From JBBRHF01 sp038223055 (lineage in GTDB: Bacteria > Actinomycetota > Actinomycetes > JACCUZ01), in contig JBBRHF010000004.1 in assembly GCA_038223055.1 (NCBI GenBank), forward strand, positions 1-48,333: a DNA stretch of 48,333 nucleotides, given 5' to 3'. Shown in pieces: positions 35,802-46,896 of the stretch. The notes beneath the pieces were generated by a model. The model did not search any database. It was not told where the DNA came from and saw only the letters and a list, made by a program, of their open reading frames with translations. The first letter of the stretch is position 1. Each line of letters starts with the position of its first letter. The position numbers were made by a program, and so were the translations under genes.

Positions 35802-38800
35802 TCATGACTGATCGGGTGACGGGGCGATGGTCGCGGGCTCGCCGGAGCGGGCCGCGATCCGAGCCCGCAGTTGCAGCAGGGTGAGCAGGCCGATGATGAG
35901 CAGCCAACCTGTGCTGATGCCGGCCAGGGCGACCGGGGAGATGGCCGCGACGTGGGTCTTGGCCGGGTGGATGTTCAGAGCCGGTCCCACCACCACCATG
36001 CCGAACATGCCGGGGTGGGGGGTGCAGACGTACTCGATGGTGCCTTCCTTGGTCAGCTTCAGGTTGAACCGCTTCCCCGGCGCCAGCTTGGCGTCGAACG
36101 AGTGGTCTCTGGCGGTGACCGTGTGGGGCAGCTTGCCGATGTTGACCCAGCTGATGGTGTCGCCGACCCGTGCTTGCAACGTGGCGGGGGTGAAGGAGTT
36201 GTCCTTGACCTCGACCTCGTAGGTCTTGGCGATACCGCTGCTCTTCGGAGCCGGTCCGGCTGCGGCGAGCGCGGTCTCGGCGGTCCCGCTGCCGCTGGCC
36301 TTGGGGACCGCGACACCGGCAAGCGCCTTGCCGACCGTCAGCGAGCCATCCATGCCGGGGTGATATGTGCAGACGTACTTGACGGTGCCTACCTTGGTGA
36401 GCACGTAGTTGAAGCGCTGGCCGGGTGCTATCGGTGACTTGTCGAACGACTTGTCCGCGGCGGTCACGGTGTGGGCGATCTTGCCGACGTTGACCCAGCT
36501 GATCGTGTCCCCGACGTTGGCCTTCTGGTTGACCGGGGTGAAGGTCATCTCGTTGACCTTGATCTCGTAGGTCTTGGTCTTGCCCTTGCTGGCCGGGGCC
36601 GCGACGGCGGCCTTTCCGCCCGCTGCGGCACCGGCGCCGGCGCCACCACCGCTGCTGTTGGCGGCCGGGGGCGGTACGGCGACTCCGGCGAGAGCCGCGC
36701 CGACCACGAGCGTCCCGTTCATCCCGGGGTGGTAGGTGCAGACGTAGGCGAAGGTGCCCTTGGCCCGCAGCGCGTAGTTGTAGCGCTGGCCGGGTGCGAT
36801 CGGTGACTTGTCGAACGACTTGTCCGCGGCGGTCACCGTGTGCGGCATCTTTCCGACGTTGACCCAGCTGATCGTGTCGCCGACGCGGGCGTTCACGGAC
36901 TTGGGTGTGAAGGTGTTGTCGCCGACCTTGATCGTGTAGGTCTTGGTCTTCCCGCTGGCGGCGGGAGCAGGAGCAGCCTTGCCGGCACCTGCGCCGGCGG
37001 CGCCGGCCTTCGCTCCAGGCTTGGCGGCGGGAGCAGGCTTGATGACCGTGCCGGGCAGTGCCGCGGCGACCACGATCGTGCCGGTCATGTAGGAGTGGTA
37101 GGTGCAGACATAGGCGATGGTTCCGGGCTTCTGCAGCACCGTGGATGCCCTGCCGCCGACGGGGAGGGCGACGTCGAAGCCGCCTACCGCGGTGGCGGTG
37201 TGGGGCGCCTTGCCGGTGTTGACCCAGGTCACCGTGTCGCCGGCGCGCGCCGACAGGTTGGCCGGGCTGAAGCCCGTGTCGGTGACCGTGACGGTGTGGC
37301 TGCCCGGCTTACCGGGGGTGGCTGGCACCGCTGCCGGGACGGGACCCGCAGCGGCTGCGGGCGGTCCGGGGGCGGCCGCTGCGGCCGGCGGCGCGGCACC
37401 GGTGGCGTCCTGGACGATGACGGTGCCGGACATGCCCGGTGAGTGGATGGTGCACTCGTAGGCGTAGGTCCCGGCCGTCGGGAAGGTGTGGCTGAAGGTC
37501 TGTCCGGTGGCCAGGGTTGGGCTTGCGAACACCTCGGCTGTCTTCGAGGTTACGTCGTGCTTGCCGCTGGTGTTGGTCCAGGTGACGGTGCCGCCGACGG
37601 CGATGGTGACCGAGGCCGGGGCGAACGACTGGCCGGACAGGGACACCGCCGCAGTGGCCGGTGCCGGAGCGCCGGGTGCGGGAGCCGCGGGCGCGGGCGC
37701 GGGCGCCGGTGCGCCGGGTGCGGGTGCCGCGGGTGCGGGTGCCGCCGGCGGCGCGCTGCCGCTGGCGTCCTGGACGATGACGGTGCCGGACATGCCCGGT
37801 GCGTGGATGGTGCACTCGTAGGCGTAGGTGCCGGCCTTCGCGAATGTGTGGCTGAAGGTCTGCCCGGCGGCCAGGGTTGGGCTTGCGAACACCTCGGCCG
37901 TCTTCGAGGTTACGTCGTGCTTGCCGCTGGTGTTGGTCCAGGTGACGGTGCCGCCGACGGCGATGGTGACTGAGGCCGGGGCGAACGACTGGCCGGACAG
38001 GGACACCGCCGCAGTGGCTGCGGCCGGTGCTCCGGGTGCGGGGGCAGGTACCGGAGCGGGGGCGGGGGCGGGGGCGGGGGCGGGGGCGGGGGCGGGTGCG
38101 GGTGCGGGTGCGGGGGCAGGCGCCGGGGCCGGGGCGCCGGCGGCCTGCACGATGACCGTGCCGGTCATGCCGCCGTGGAAGGTGCACTCGTAGTTGAAGG
38201 TGCCGGCCGTCGGGAACGTGAAGCTAAAGGTGTTACCGATCCGCAGGGTCGGGCTCCCGAAGACACCGGCCGGTGTCGTCGAGGTCACGTCGTGGGTGCC
38301 GCCGCTGTTGGTCCACGTGACGGTGCCGCCGACGGCGATGGTGACGGACGCCGGGCTGAACGACTGTCCCGAGAGGGTGACCGCCGCCGTCTTCGGCGCG
38401 GCTGCGGCCGGGGCGGCTGCGGCAGCCGGGCCGGGACCCTGGTCAGACGCGGAAGCGCTACTCACGGTGACGGTTCCCTGCAAGGCCGGGTTGCCCATGT
38501 TCTCGTGATCGACGTACGAGTAGGTCCCCACCTCCTTGAAGGTGTAGGACCAGGTCTGACCTGCGTCCAGGCCGCCGGAGTCCAGCTTGGCCGGACCGGA
38601 GGTGCTGTGGATGCGGTGCTTGCCGCCTTGGGCCGCCCAGGTGACAACGGTGCCAGGGGCGACCGTCACGTCCTTCACCGACAGGCTGGTGCCGATCGTG
38701 ATCGTCTGGGTGCCCGCCGCGACAGCGGTGCCACCGGCGAAGCCGATCACCGCCGCGACGAGTAGCAGGACACTCAGTCCCGCCGTGCGGACGAGCCCGC

Positions 38801-38819
38801 TTCTATCCTGGTGACGCAT
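35802..38819 (-). CDS. Secreted, membrane-anchored protein with eight tandem cupredoxin domains
   Basis: A 1005-residue exported protein: signal peptide (residues 1-35), eight plastocyanin-like domains (about 37-121, 145-226, 269-351, 389-471, 507-586, 626-708, 748-831, 865-945), and a C-terminal transmembrane helix (about 961-984) with basic flank. Type 1 copper ligands His, Cys, His, Met are complete in domains 2-8: H176/C212/H215/M218, H301/C336/H339/M343, H421/C456/H459/M463, H540/C572/H575/M578, H660/C694/H697/M700, H783/C817/H820/M823, H899/C932/H935/M938. Domain 1 has H68, H105 and M108 but Asp104 in place of Cys. Domains 3 and 4 are almost identical. Linkers are Ala-Pro-rich. ATG 38819 follows GAGAGGGAG. 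Role is inferred: copper binding or electron transfer at the cell surface. Confidence 0.88.
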   Translation of the reverse strand: MRHQDRSGLVRTAGLSVLLLVAAVIGFAGGTAVAAGTQTITIGTSLSVKDVTVAPGTVVTWAAQGGKHRIHSTSGPAKLDSGGLDAGQTWSYTFKEVGTYSYVDHENMGNPALQGTVTVSSASASDQGPGPAAAAAPAAAAPKTAAVTLSGQSFSPASVTIAVGGTVTWTNSGGTHDVTSTTPAGVFGSPTLRIGNTFSFTFPTAGTFNYECTFHGGMTGTVIVQAAGAPAPAPAPAPAPAPAPAPAPAPAPAPAPVPAPAPGAPAAATAAVSLSGQSFAPASVTIAVGGTVTWTNTSGKHDVTSKTAEVFASPTLAAGQTFSHTFAKAGTYAYECTIHAPGMSGTVIVQDASGSAPPAAPAPAAPAPGAPAPAPAPAAPAPGAPAPATAAVSLSGQSFAPASVTIAVGGTVTWTNTSGKHDVTSKTAEVFASPTLATGQTFSHTFPTAGTYAYECTIHSPGMSGTVIVQDATGAAPPAAAAAPGPPAAAAGPVPAAVPATPGKPGSHTVTVTDTGFSPANLSARAGDTVTWVNTGKAPHTATAVGGFDVALPVGGRASTVLQKPGTIAYVCTYHSYMTGTIVVAAALPGTVIKPAPAAKPGAKAGAAGAGAGKAAPAPAASGKTKTYTIKVGDNTFTPKSVNARVGDTISWVNVGKMPHTVTAADKSFDKSPIAPGQRYNYALRAKGTFAYVCTYHPGMNGTLVVGAALAGVAVPPPAANSSGGGAGAGAAAGGKAAVAAPASKGKTKTYEIKVNEMTFTPVNQKANVGDTISWVNVGKIAHTVTAADKSFDKSPIAPGQRFNYVLTKVGTVKYVCTYHPGMDGSLTVGKALAGVAVPKASGSGTAETALAAAGPAPKSSGIAKTYEVEVKDNSFTPATLQARVGDTISWVNIGKLPHTVTARDHSFDAKLAPGKRFNLKLTKEGTIEYVCTPHPGMFGMVVVGPALNIHPAKTHVAAISPVALAGISTGWLLIIGLLTLLQLRARIAARSGEPATIAPSPDQS

Positions 38820-39186
38820 GGTCGCTCCCTCTCATTGCCGGCTCGGCGAGCCACCGGAGTGGGGTCGCCGTTTTGTGTCACCTTGGTAGACCTTCTGTGC
38901 TCGACCTAGGGGCTAACGGTTCGCGAGGCAAGGACCTTTGGCCCCCGCGAGCGTGGATGTTAGGTAAAGCTTTTGCCACGGCAACCATCTGAGGCCACTT
39001 TCGGCCGCCGCGAAGCTCCATCCGGAAGCCATCACCAGTCGGGTTGTGGGGAGTCGTGCCCAAGGGGCACCCACCGATCCCGGCACTATCACAAAAAGTG
39101 CATAAAGGGAGAGTACGTCGAATCCGGACGCCCCCTTACCGCATGCCGCCGGGTGTGCCCCACACGGCGAAGCGGACCCCGATCTG

Positions 39187-39271
39187 TGTCCCTCAGCCTG
39201 CCGTGTCCCTCAGCCCGCCGTGTCCCTCAGCCCGCTGTGTCCCTCAGCCTGCCGTGTCCCTCAGCCTGCCG
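39187..39271. repeat. 17-bp tandem repeat x5
   Basis: Five head-to-tail copies of TGTCCCTCAGCCTGCCG with one or two variable positions. Seventeen is not a multiple of three, so it is not coding expansion. Confidence 0.92.
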
Positions 39272-39377
39272 TGGTGACTCGACGCCACCCGCCACGCGGC
39301 CTCCACGCGGTTGTCCGCAGTTCGCTGTCGCCCTGCCGGCAACAGTGTCGGCAGCGCTATAGGTGGCGCGGGTGTCC

Positions 39378-39417
39378 CACCCCCACCCCCACCCCCACCC
39401 CCCGGCGCTGGCGCCGG
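39378..39417 (-). terminator. Hairpin plus G-rich tract after pknB
   Basis: On the minus strand, just past the pknB stop, CCGGCGC-CA-GCGCCGG forms a 7-bp perfect stem, and the RNA then runs into four GGGGGT units able to form a G-quadruplex. Presumed terminator of the fhaA-to-pknB operon. Confidence 0.55.
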
Positions 39418-39422
39418 ACCGG

Positions 39423-41191
<1,769 letters not shown>

Positions 41192-41195
<4 letters not shown>

Positions 41196-42496
41196 TCGTC
41201 GCCTTCCTGCTGGGGCGGATGCTGCTGGTCTTGCTTGTGCCGGTCACCCGGAGGTTGCCCCGGCTGGGGGCGTGACGGGTCGTCTGGTCCGGTCCCTGCT
41301 GGTCCGACGGTAACGGTCCCGGCGGTGTCACCCGACGAGCCGGGAGCAGTGCACGCCCGGACCAGGCTCATCGTCAGGAGGGCCAGGGCGAGCAGCACGA
41401 CCGTGGTGGGCAGCCACCGGGAGCGCCGGCGCGCGGGCGGAAGCTCGAATCCCGGATCGGTGTCGGAACCGACCCGGCCGGGCCCGCCGACCCGCTCGTA
41501 GGGCACGGCGATGGGCGGCGGCTCCTGCGGCGAGCGCGCCGAATTCGGAGAGCGGGCCGCGTCCGACATGTGGGCTGCGTCCGACGTGTGGGCTGCGTCC
41601 GACATGTGGGCTGCGTCCGACATGTGGGCTGCGTCCGAAAAGTGGGCTGCGTCCGGTACGCCCGCATCCGGTGAGATCGCATCGAGCAGCCCGGCCGCCT
41701 CGCGGCCCACGTCCCCGGCGGTCACCGGCCGGAAGGCAGGGTCCTTGGCCAGCATCCGCATCACGAGGTCGCGGGCCGGCGCGGGAACCGTGGGCGGCAG
41801 CTCCGGGGGCGGCTCGCGCACCTGGGCCAACGCGACGGTGACGGGGGTGTCGCCGACGAACGGCAGCCGCCCGCTCAGGCACTCGTAGGCCACGATGCCA
41901 AGGGAGTAGATGTCGCTGGCGGGGGTCACCGGCCGGCCGCTGGCCTGCTCAGGTGAGATGTAGTGAGCGGTTCCCATGATCGCGCCGGTGCGGGTGAGCG
42001 GAACCGAGTTGGCGGCTCGGCTGATGCCGAAGTCGGTGATCTTGAGTACGCCGTCGGGAGTGACGATCATGTTGCCGGGCTTGATGTCGCGGTGGATGAC
42101 CCCCTCGAGATGGGCCGCCTCCAGCGCGAACGCGGCCTGCCCGATGAGGTCGATGCTGCGTTCGGCGTCCAGCGGCCCCTCCCGGGTGATGATCGTCGAG
42201 AGGGGCTCGCCGGGCACGAGCTCGAGCACGAGGAATGGCGCCCCGGCCGCCTCGCCGCCGTAGTCGTAGACCGCCGCGATGCCCGGGTGCGACAGCGCGG
42301 CGGCATGGCGCGCCTCGGCCCGAAACCGCTCGAGGAAGGTCGCGTCCTCGGCGTACTCCCGGCGCAGCAGCTTGACCGCCACCGGCCGGGCGAGCACCTG
42401 GTCGGTGGCGGCCCAGACCTCGCCCATGCCGCCGCCGGCGATGCGTTCGGACAGGACATAGCGCTCGCCGAGGACGACGTGGGTGTCCGATGTCAT
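41192..42496 (-). CDS. pknA: Serine/threonine protein kinase PknA
   Basis: A 434-residue membrane kinase that controls cell shape with PknB. GGGMGEVWAA, Lys42 in VAVKLL, HRD at 135-137 and the DFG in LKITDFGISR are intact. The segment between the kinase domain and the transmembrane helix (RWLPTTVVLLALALLTMSLV, about 375-395) includes five SDAAHM-type six-residue repeats from an 18-bp DNA repeat. The tail is Gln/Pro/Asp-rich. ATG 42496 overlaps the pbpA stop (ATGA). Upstream open frame to 42640 is a pbpA shadow. Confidence 0.95.
41561..41650. repeat. 18-bp tandem repeat x5 inside pknA
   Basis: Five consecutive copies of GTCCGACATGTGGGCTGC with small changes. On the coding strand each copy adds six residues (AAHMSD) to the PknA juxtamembrane linker. 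Confidence 0.92.
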
Positions 42497-43941
42497 CGCC
42501 CCAACACCGCCCGCATGACGTCTCGGGCGATCGGTGCCGCGAGCTGGTTGCCGCTGACTTCGGCGGCGCCGCCGCCGTCCTCGATGACGACGGCGACCGC
42601 CACCTTGGCGTCCTGCGCGGGCGCGAACGACACGAACCACGCGTGCGGCTTCTTGCCGCCCCCCTGCTGGGCGGTGCCGGTCTTGCCGGCGACCCGGACG
42701 CCGTCGATCTTCGCGTTGGAGCCGGTGCCCTGCTCGACGACGGTGACCAGCATCTCGGTCAGGGTGCTCGCGGTCTGGGGGCTCATGGCGGTGGAGAGCT
42801 CCTTGGGTCGGGTTCGGTCCAGCACGGACAGGTCAGGAGCCCGCACCTCCTGCACCAGGTGTGGCGCCATCAGGACGCCCCGGTTGGCGACCGCAGCGAC
42901 CACCATGGCCATCTGCAACGGGGTCGCCCGGACGTCGAACTGCCCGATCGCCGACTGGGCCGTCTGGGGTGGGTTCAGGTCGGTGGGGATGCGGCTGGCC
43001 GCTGCCGGCGTCGGGATCTCGACCGTGGTGTTGAAGCCGAACTTGCGGGCCTGGCTCACCAGGGCGTCGGCCCCGAGGTCCAGCCCGACCTTGCCGAACG
43101 CCACGTTGCAGGAGCGTTTGAGCGCGTCCTCCAGCGTGGCGGTGCCGTCGGCGCTGCACGCCTGCCCATCGAAGTTGGGCAGGTTGGTCGAGGTCTGGGG
43201 CAGGTCCAGCGACCCGGCGTTGTCGACCGGCGTGTCGCGCTGGAACTTCCCGCTCTCGAGGGCCGCCGTCGCCGTCACGATCTTGAAGGTGGACCCCGGC
43301 GGGTAGGTTCGCCGGGTCGCCCGGTTCAGCATCGGCTGGCGCGGGTCACCGGTGAGCTTGCTGCGGGCCGCGCGGATCGCCGCCGAGTCGTGCGAGGAAA
43401 GCACGTTCGGGTCGTACGACGGGCTGCTGGCCAGTGCCAGGATCGCGCCGGTCGCCGGCTGGATCGCGACGACGGCTCCCCGGCGCCCCCTGAGCCCCGC
43501 ATAGGCGGCCTTCTGCGCCGCCGAGCTCAGCGTCAGCTGCACGCTGCCGCCCTTGGGCTGCTCGCCGGTGAGCAGGTCCATCACCCGGCGGACGAACAGG
43601 CTGTCGTCGGTGCCGGACAGGATCGTGTTGGCTGTGGACTCGATCTCGGTCGCACCGTAGATGAGCGAATAGAAACCGGTCGCGGGGGCATAGAGCCGCC
43701 CGTCGGAATAGGTCCGCTTGAACTTGAGCCGGTCGTTGGTCTCGACGCTGGAGGCGATGGCCTTGCCGCCGACGAGGATCGGCCCGCGCTGGCGGGAATA
43801 CTCCTCCAGGATCAGCCGCGGGTTGTTCGAGTCGTTGTGCAGCGAGCTCGCCCGAACCACCTGAAGATAGTTCACGTTGAGCAGCAGCAAGGCGAACAGC
43901 ACCATGACGGCGACGGCGAGGCGGCGCACGGGGGCGTTCAT
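42493..43941 (-). CDS. pbpA: Penicillin-binding protein A, class B transpeptidase
   Basis: A 482-residue peptidoglycan transpeptidase with an N-terminal transmembrane anchor (LAVAVMVLFALLLLNVNYLQVV). The catalytic motifs are S217-x-x-K220 (PPGSTFK), S277-C-N279 and K420-T-G (AGKTGTAQ). It cross-links septal or elongation peptidoglycan and in mycobacteria is regulated by PknB. ATG 43941 lies 16 bases after the rodA stop; the longer frame adds only shadow residues. Overlap with pknA by 4 bases shows cotranslation. Confidence 0.96.
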   Translation of the reverse strand: MNAPVRRLAVAVMVLFALLLLNVNYLQVVRASSLHNDSNNPRLILEEYSRQRGPILVGGKAIASSVETNDRLKFKRTYSDGRLYAPATGFYSLIYGATEIESTANTILSGTDDSLFVRRVMDLLTGEQPKGGSVQLTLSSAAQKAAYAGLRGRRGAVVAIQPATGAILALASSPSYDPNVLSSHDSAAIRAARSKLTGDPRQPMLNRATRRTYPPGSTFKIVTATAALESGKFQRDTPVDNAGSLDLPQTSTNLPNFDGQACSADGTATLEDALKRSCNVAFGKVGLDLGADALVSQARKFGFNTTVEIPTPAAASRIPTDLNPPQTAQSAIGQFDVRATPLQMAMVVAAVANRGVLMAPHLVQEVRAPDLSVLDRTRPKELSTAMSPQTASTLTEMLVTVVEQGTGSNAKIDGVRVAGKTGTAQQGGGKKPHAWFVSFAPAQDAKVAVAVVIEDGGGAAEVSGNQLAAPIARDVMRAVLGR

Positions 43942-43957
43942 CGGCGGACCACCTGGT

Positions 43958-45352
43958 TCATCGGCGTACGACCTGGGTCTTGGCGTCATCGATCGGCGCG
44001 GCGGGCGGCGGCGCGGGTCGCCGGGAGGCATCGCTGATCCGCAGCAACACGGCGACCAGGATCCAATTGGCCACCAGCGATGAGCCGCCGTAGGACAGCC
44101 ACGGCATGGTGAGCCCGGTGAGCGGGATGAGCCGGGTGACCCCGCCCACGACGACGAAGACCTGCAGGGCCACGCTGAACGCGAGCCCGGCCGCGAGCAG
44201 CTTGCCGAACGAGTCGCGGACGGCCACGGCCGTGCGCAGCCCCCGCTGGACGATGATCGCGTAGACGATGAGCAGCGCCATCAGGCCGGTGAGCCCGAGC
44301 TCTTCGCCGATGGCCGCGACGATGAAGTCGGTCTTGGCGTAGGGAACGATGTCCGGTCGGCCCTGCCCGAGGCCCTTGCCGAGCAAGCCCCCGGTGCCCA
44401 TGCCGTAGAGGCCCTGCACGAGTTGGAAGCTGTCTCCGCGGATGTTGCGTTCGGCGAAGGGGTGCAGCCAGATGTCGACCCGCTGCTGGACGTGGCCGAA
44501 CATCGTCCACGCGAGGAACGACCCGGACATGAACATGCCGATGCCGATCAGCAGCCAGGATCGGCGCTCGGTGGCGATGTAGAGCAGGGCCACGAAGACA
44601 CCGAAGAACAGCAGCGAGGTGCCGAGGTCGCGCTCGAACACGAGCACGGCGAGGCTGGCCGCCCAGGCCACGATGATCGGGCCGAGGTCGCGGCCTCGGG
44701 GCAGGTCGATCCCGGCGACCCGGCGGCTAGCCAGCGCAAGCACGTCGCGCTTCGCCACGAGATAGCCGGAGAAGAACACCAGCAGCACCAGCTTGGCGAT
44801 CTCGCCGGGCTGGAAGGAGAACCCCGCGAACCGGATCCAGATGCGCGCGCCGTTGATGGTGGTGCCGATCACCGGCAGCAGCGGGAGCAGCAGCGCCACG
44901 ATGCCCGCGAGCAGCGCGGTGTAGGTGAAGCGTTGCAAGATGCGATGGTCGCGTACGACGACGAGGAACAGCACGAACAGCACGACCCCGACGGCGGTCC
45001 AGGTGATCTGAGCCGGGGCGGAGGCGGTGGGCGCGATGTTGCCGAGGCGTCGGGCCCGATCGGCGCCGGCGAGGTCGAGCCGGTGGATGACTGCCAGGCC
45101 CAGACCGTTGATCATGGTGACCGCCGGCAGCAGCACCGGGTCGGCGTCGGGAGCCAGCCGGCGCAGCGCGAGGTGGGCGACCAGGAACAGCCCCGCCAAC
45201 CCTGCGCCGTAGGTCGCCATGTCGGTGGGGAGCACCGCGTCGTGGGCCAGGCCGACGGAGGCATAGGCGGCCATCGCCACCCCGAGCGAGAGCACCAGCA
45301 GCAGCAGCTCGATGTTGCGGGGATGACGTGCGGCCACGCCTCGGGCGCTCAC
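43958..45352 (-). CDS. rodA: FtsW/RodA/SpoVE-family peptidoglycan polymerase
   Basis: A 464-residue SEDS-family glycosyltransferase with about 12 transmembrane helices, partner of the class B PBP encoded next to it. Motifs include INGARIWIRFAGFSFQPGEIAKLVLLVFFSGYL (with the conserved Arg/Phe/Pro/Glu), VFERDLGTSLLFFGVFV containing the essential Asp, and TGLTMPWLSYGGSSLVANW at the end. GTG 45352 (VSARGVAARHPRNIELLLL) gives the expected length; the ribosome binding site is weak (AAGGA 12 bases upstream). The frame upstream is a shadow of pstP. Confidence 0.94.
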   Translation of the reverse strand: MSARGVAARHPRNIELLLLVLSLGVAMAAYASVGLAHDAVLPTDMATYGAGLAGLFLVAHLALRRLAPDADPVLLPAVTMINGLGLAVIHRLDLAGADRARRLGNIAPTASAPAQITWTAVGVVLFVLFLVVVRDHRILQRFTYTALLAGIVALLLPLLPVIGTTINGARIWIRFAGFSFQPGEIAKLVLLVFFSGYLVAKRDVLALASRRVAGIDLPRGRDLGPIIVAWAASLAVLVFERDLGTSLLFFGVFVALLYIATERRSWLLIGIGMFMSGSFLAWTMFGHVQQRVDIWLHPFAERNIRGDSFQLVQGLYGMGTGGLLGKGLGQGRPDIVPYAKTDFIVAAIGEELGLTGLMALLIVYAIIVQRGLRTAVAVRDSFGKLLAAGLAFSVALQVFVVVGGVTRLIPLTGLTMPWLSYGGSSLVANWILVAVLLRISDASRRPAPPPAAPIDDAKTQVVRR

Positions 45353-45392
45353 CGGTGCACCATGTCCTTGTCGGTAGCTCCAGATGGGCTGC

Positions 45393-46892
45393 TCATCGGG
45401 GGCCGCCGCAGTCGAGGGCTTCCGGGCTGGTCCCGGTCGGCGAGGGCACCGGCGTGCCGGTGGCGTCCGGGGCCGGCGATCCGCCCGAGGGTGGCGGTGT
45501 CGTGACCGGGGCGGGAGTCGGGGTGACCGGGGGGGGCGTGAGCTGCGCGGGCGTGCCCCGCGGCGTGCCCGGGGCCAACGTGACCGGGGTTGGTGCCGTT
45601 GCCGGGGTGGTGGGGGTGCCGGTCGGCGCCGGAGTGCCGCCGCCGCCGCCGGGGCTGGGGCTGGGGCTCGGGCTCGGGCTCGCCGTGGCGCGAGCGCACA
45701 GCGTGGCCTGCTCGCGCAGCGTGCTGATGATGCGCTTGGCCGCCCCCAGGTTGCTGGCGGTGATCTCGGCCTCGACTCTGGCCCGGTGGTAGGCCGGGAG
45801 GTCGCGCAGTGCGACGTCCTCACGTTCGTACAGTTTCGAGGTCTTGACCGGGCCGACGTCCTGGGTCAGGCCTCGGTAGATCGCGACCTCGGACCCGGCG
45901 GGGGCGACGTAGAACTGCTGCTGGGACCAGCGCCACGCCCCGTAGCCGCCGCCGCCGAGCAGGGCCAGCACGAGCACGATCCCGAGGGCGGTGAGCCAGC
46001 GACGGCGCGGGGGCGGCTCGTCGGTCTCTTCGTCGGGGTCGCTGTCCTGGTGCGGCGCAGGTGCGAGCGCAGCAGCCTTCGCGGCCGCTGAGTCGGTGGT
46101 CGAGCGGCGCACCGGAGCGCGGGCGGCGGCGCCGACGGTGACCGGGATCGCCGAGGGGCTGGCCTCGACGTCGACGACGTCGGCCACGATCGCGGTGATG
46201 TTGTCGGGTCCGCCGCCGCGCAGGGCGAGCTCGACGAGCCGCTCAACAACGGCGGCCGGGTCGCCCGGGTCGCCCGGGTCGGCGAGGGCCTCGTGCAGGG
46301 TCTCGTCGCTGACGACGTTGGACAGGCCGTCGCTGCAGAGCAGATAGCGGTCACCGGCCCTGGCCTCGCGGACCGACAGGTCGAGCTCGACGTCGCGCCC
46401 GTCGAGGGCGCGCAGGATCAGCGACTTCTGCGGATGGCTCTCCGCCTCCTCCGCGGTGATGCGTCCCTCGTCGACGAGGGTTTGCACGAACGTGTGGTCC
46501 TTGGTGATCTGGGTCAGGTCGCCGGCGCGCAGCAGGTAGCAGCGCGAGTCCCCGACGTGCACGAGCCCGAACCGCGAGCCGGCCCGCAGCAGTGCGGTCA
46601 GCGTGGTGCCCATGCCGAGAAGGTCGGGATCGCCGGCGACCATGTCCCGCAGGTGGCCGTTGGCGATGCTCACTGCCGCGGAGAGCGCCGCGAGCAGGTC
46701 CGACCCGGGCGAGTCCTCGTCCAGCTTGGACAGCACGCTGATGGCGAGGGAAGAAGCAACCTCGCCCGCGGCATTGCCGCCGACCCCGTCGGCGACGGCT
46801 AGAAGGCGCGGACCGGCATAGCCGGAGTCCTCGTTGCCGTCGCGGACCAGGCCCACGTCGGACCGGGCGGCGAACCGTAGCGCGAGCGCCAT
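45393..46892 (-). CDS. pstP: PP2C-family serine/threonine phosphatase (PstP)
   Basis: A 499-residue membrane phosphatase that reverses PknA/PknB phosphorylation. The metal-binding RDGNEDSG (Asp18, Asp22), ADGVGGNAAGEVAS (Asp35), GMGTTLTAL, VGDSRCYLL, LCSDGLSN and GGPDNITAI are all present in residues 1-235. One transmembrane helix (WLTALGIVLVLALLGGGGYGAW) follows. The extracellular part is a small folded region followed by a long Pro/Thr/Ser tail with (SP)n and PTPAPVTT repeats. ATG 46892 is 4 bases after the fhaB stop. Confidence 0.95.
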   Translation of the reverse strand: MALALRFAARSDVGLVRDGNEDSGYAGPRLLAVADGVGGNAAGEVASSLAISVLSKLDEDSPGSDLLAALSAAVSIANGHLRDMVAGDPDLLGMGTTLTALLRAGSRFGLVHVGDSRCYLLRAGDLTQITKDHTFVQTLVDEGRITAEEAESHPQKSLILRALDGRDVELDLSVREARAGDRYLLCSDGLSNVVSDETLHEALADPGDPGDPAAVVERLVELALRGGGPDNITAIVADVVDVEASPSAIPVTVGAAARAPVRRSTTDSAAAKAAALAPAPHQDSDPDEETDEPPPRRRWLTALGIVLVLALLGGGGYGAWRWSQQQFYVAPAGSEVAIYRGLTQDVGPVKTSKLYEREDVALRDLPAYHRARVEAEITASNLGAAKRIISTLREQATLCARATASPSPSPSPSPGGGGGTPAPTGTPTTPATAPTPVTLAPGTPRGTPAQLTPPPVTPTPAPVTTPPPSGGSPAPDATGTPVPSPTGTSPEALDCGGPR

Positions 46893-46896
46893 GTCG

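Larger units (their letters stand above)
38820..39422. other. Intergenic region between pknB end and the cupredoxin gene
   Basis: About 600 bp with no gene. It should contain the promoter of the cupredoxin gene (read leftward) near 38830-39000. Further right is a five-copy 17-bp repeat (39187-39271), then a C-rich stretch of CCCCCA units (39378-39401) and a perfect hairpin (39402-39417) next to the pknB stop. Confidence 0.7.
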
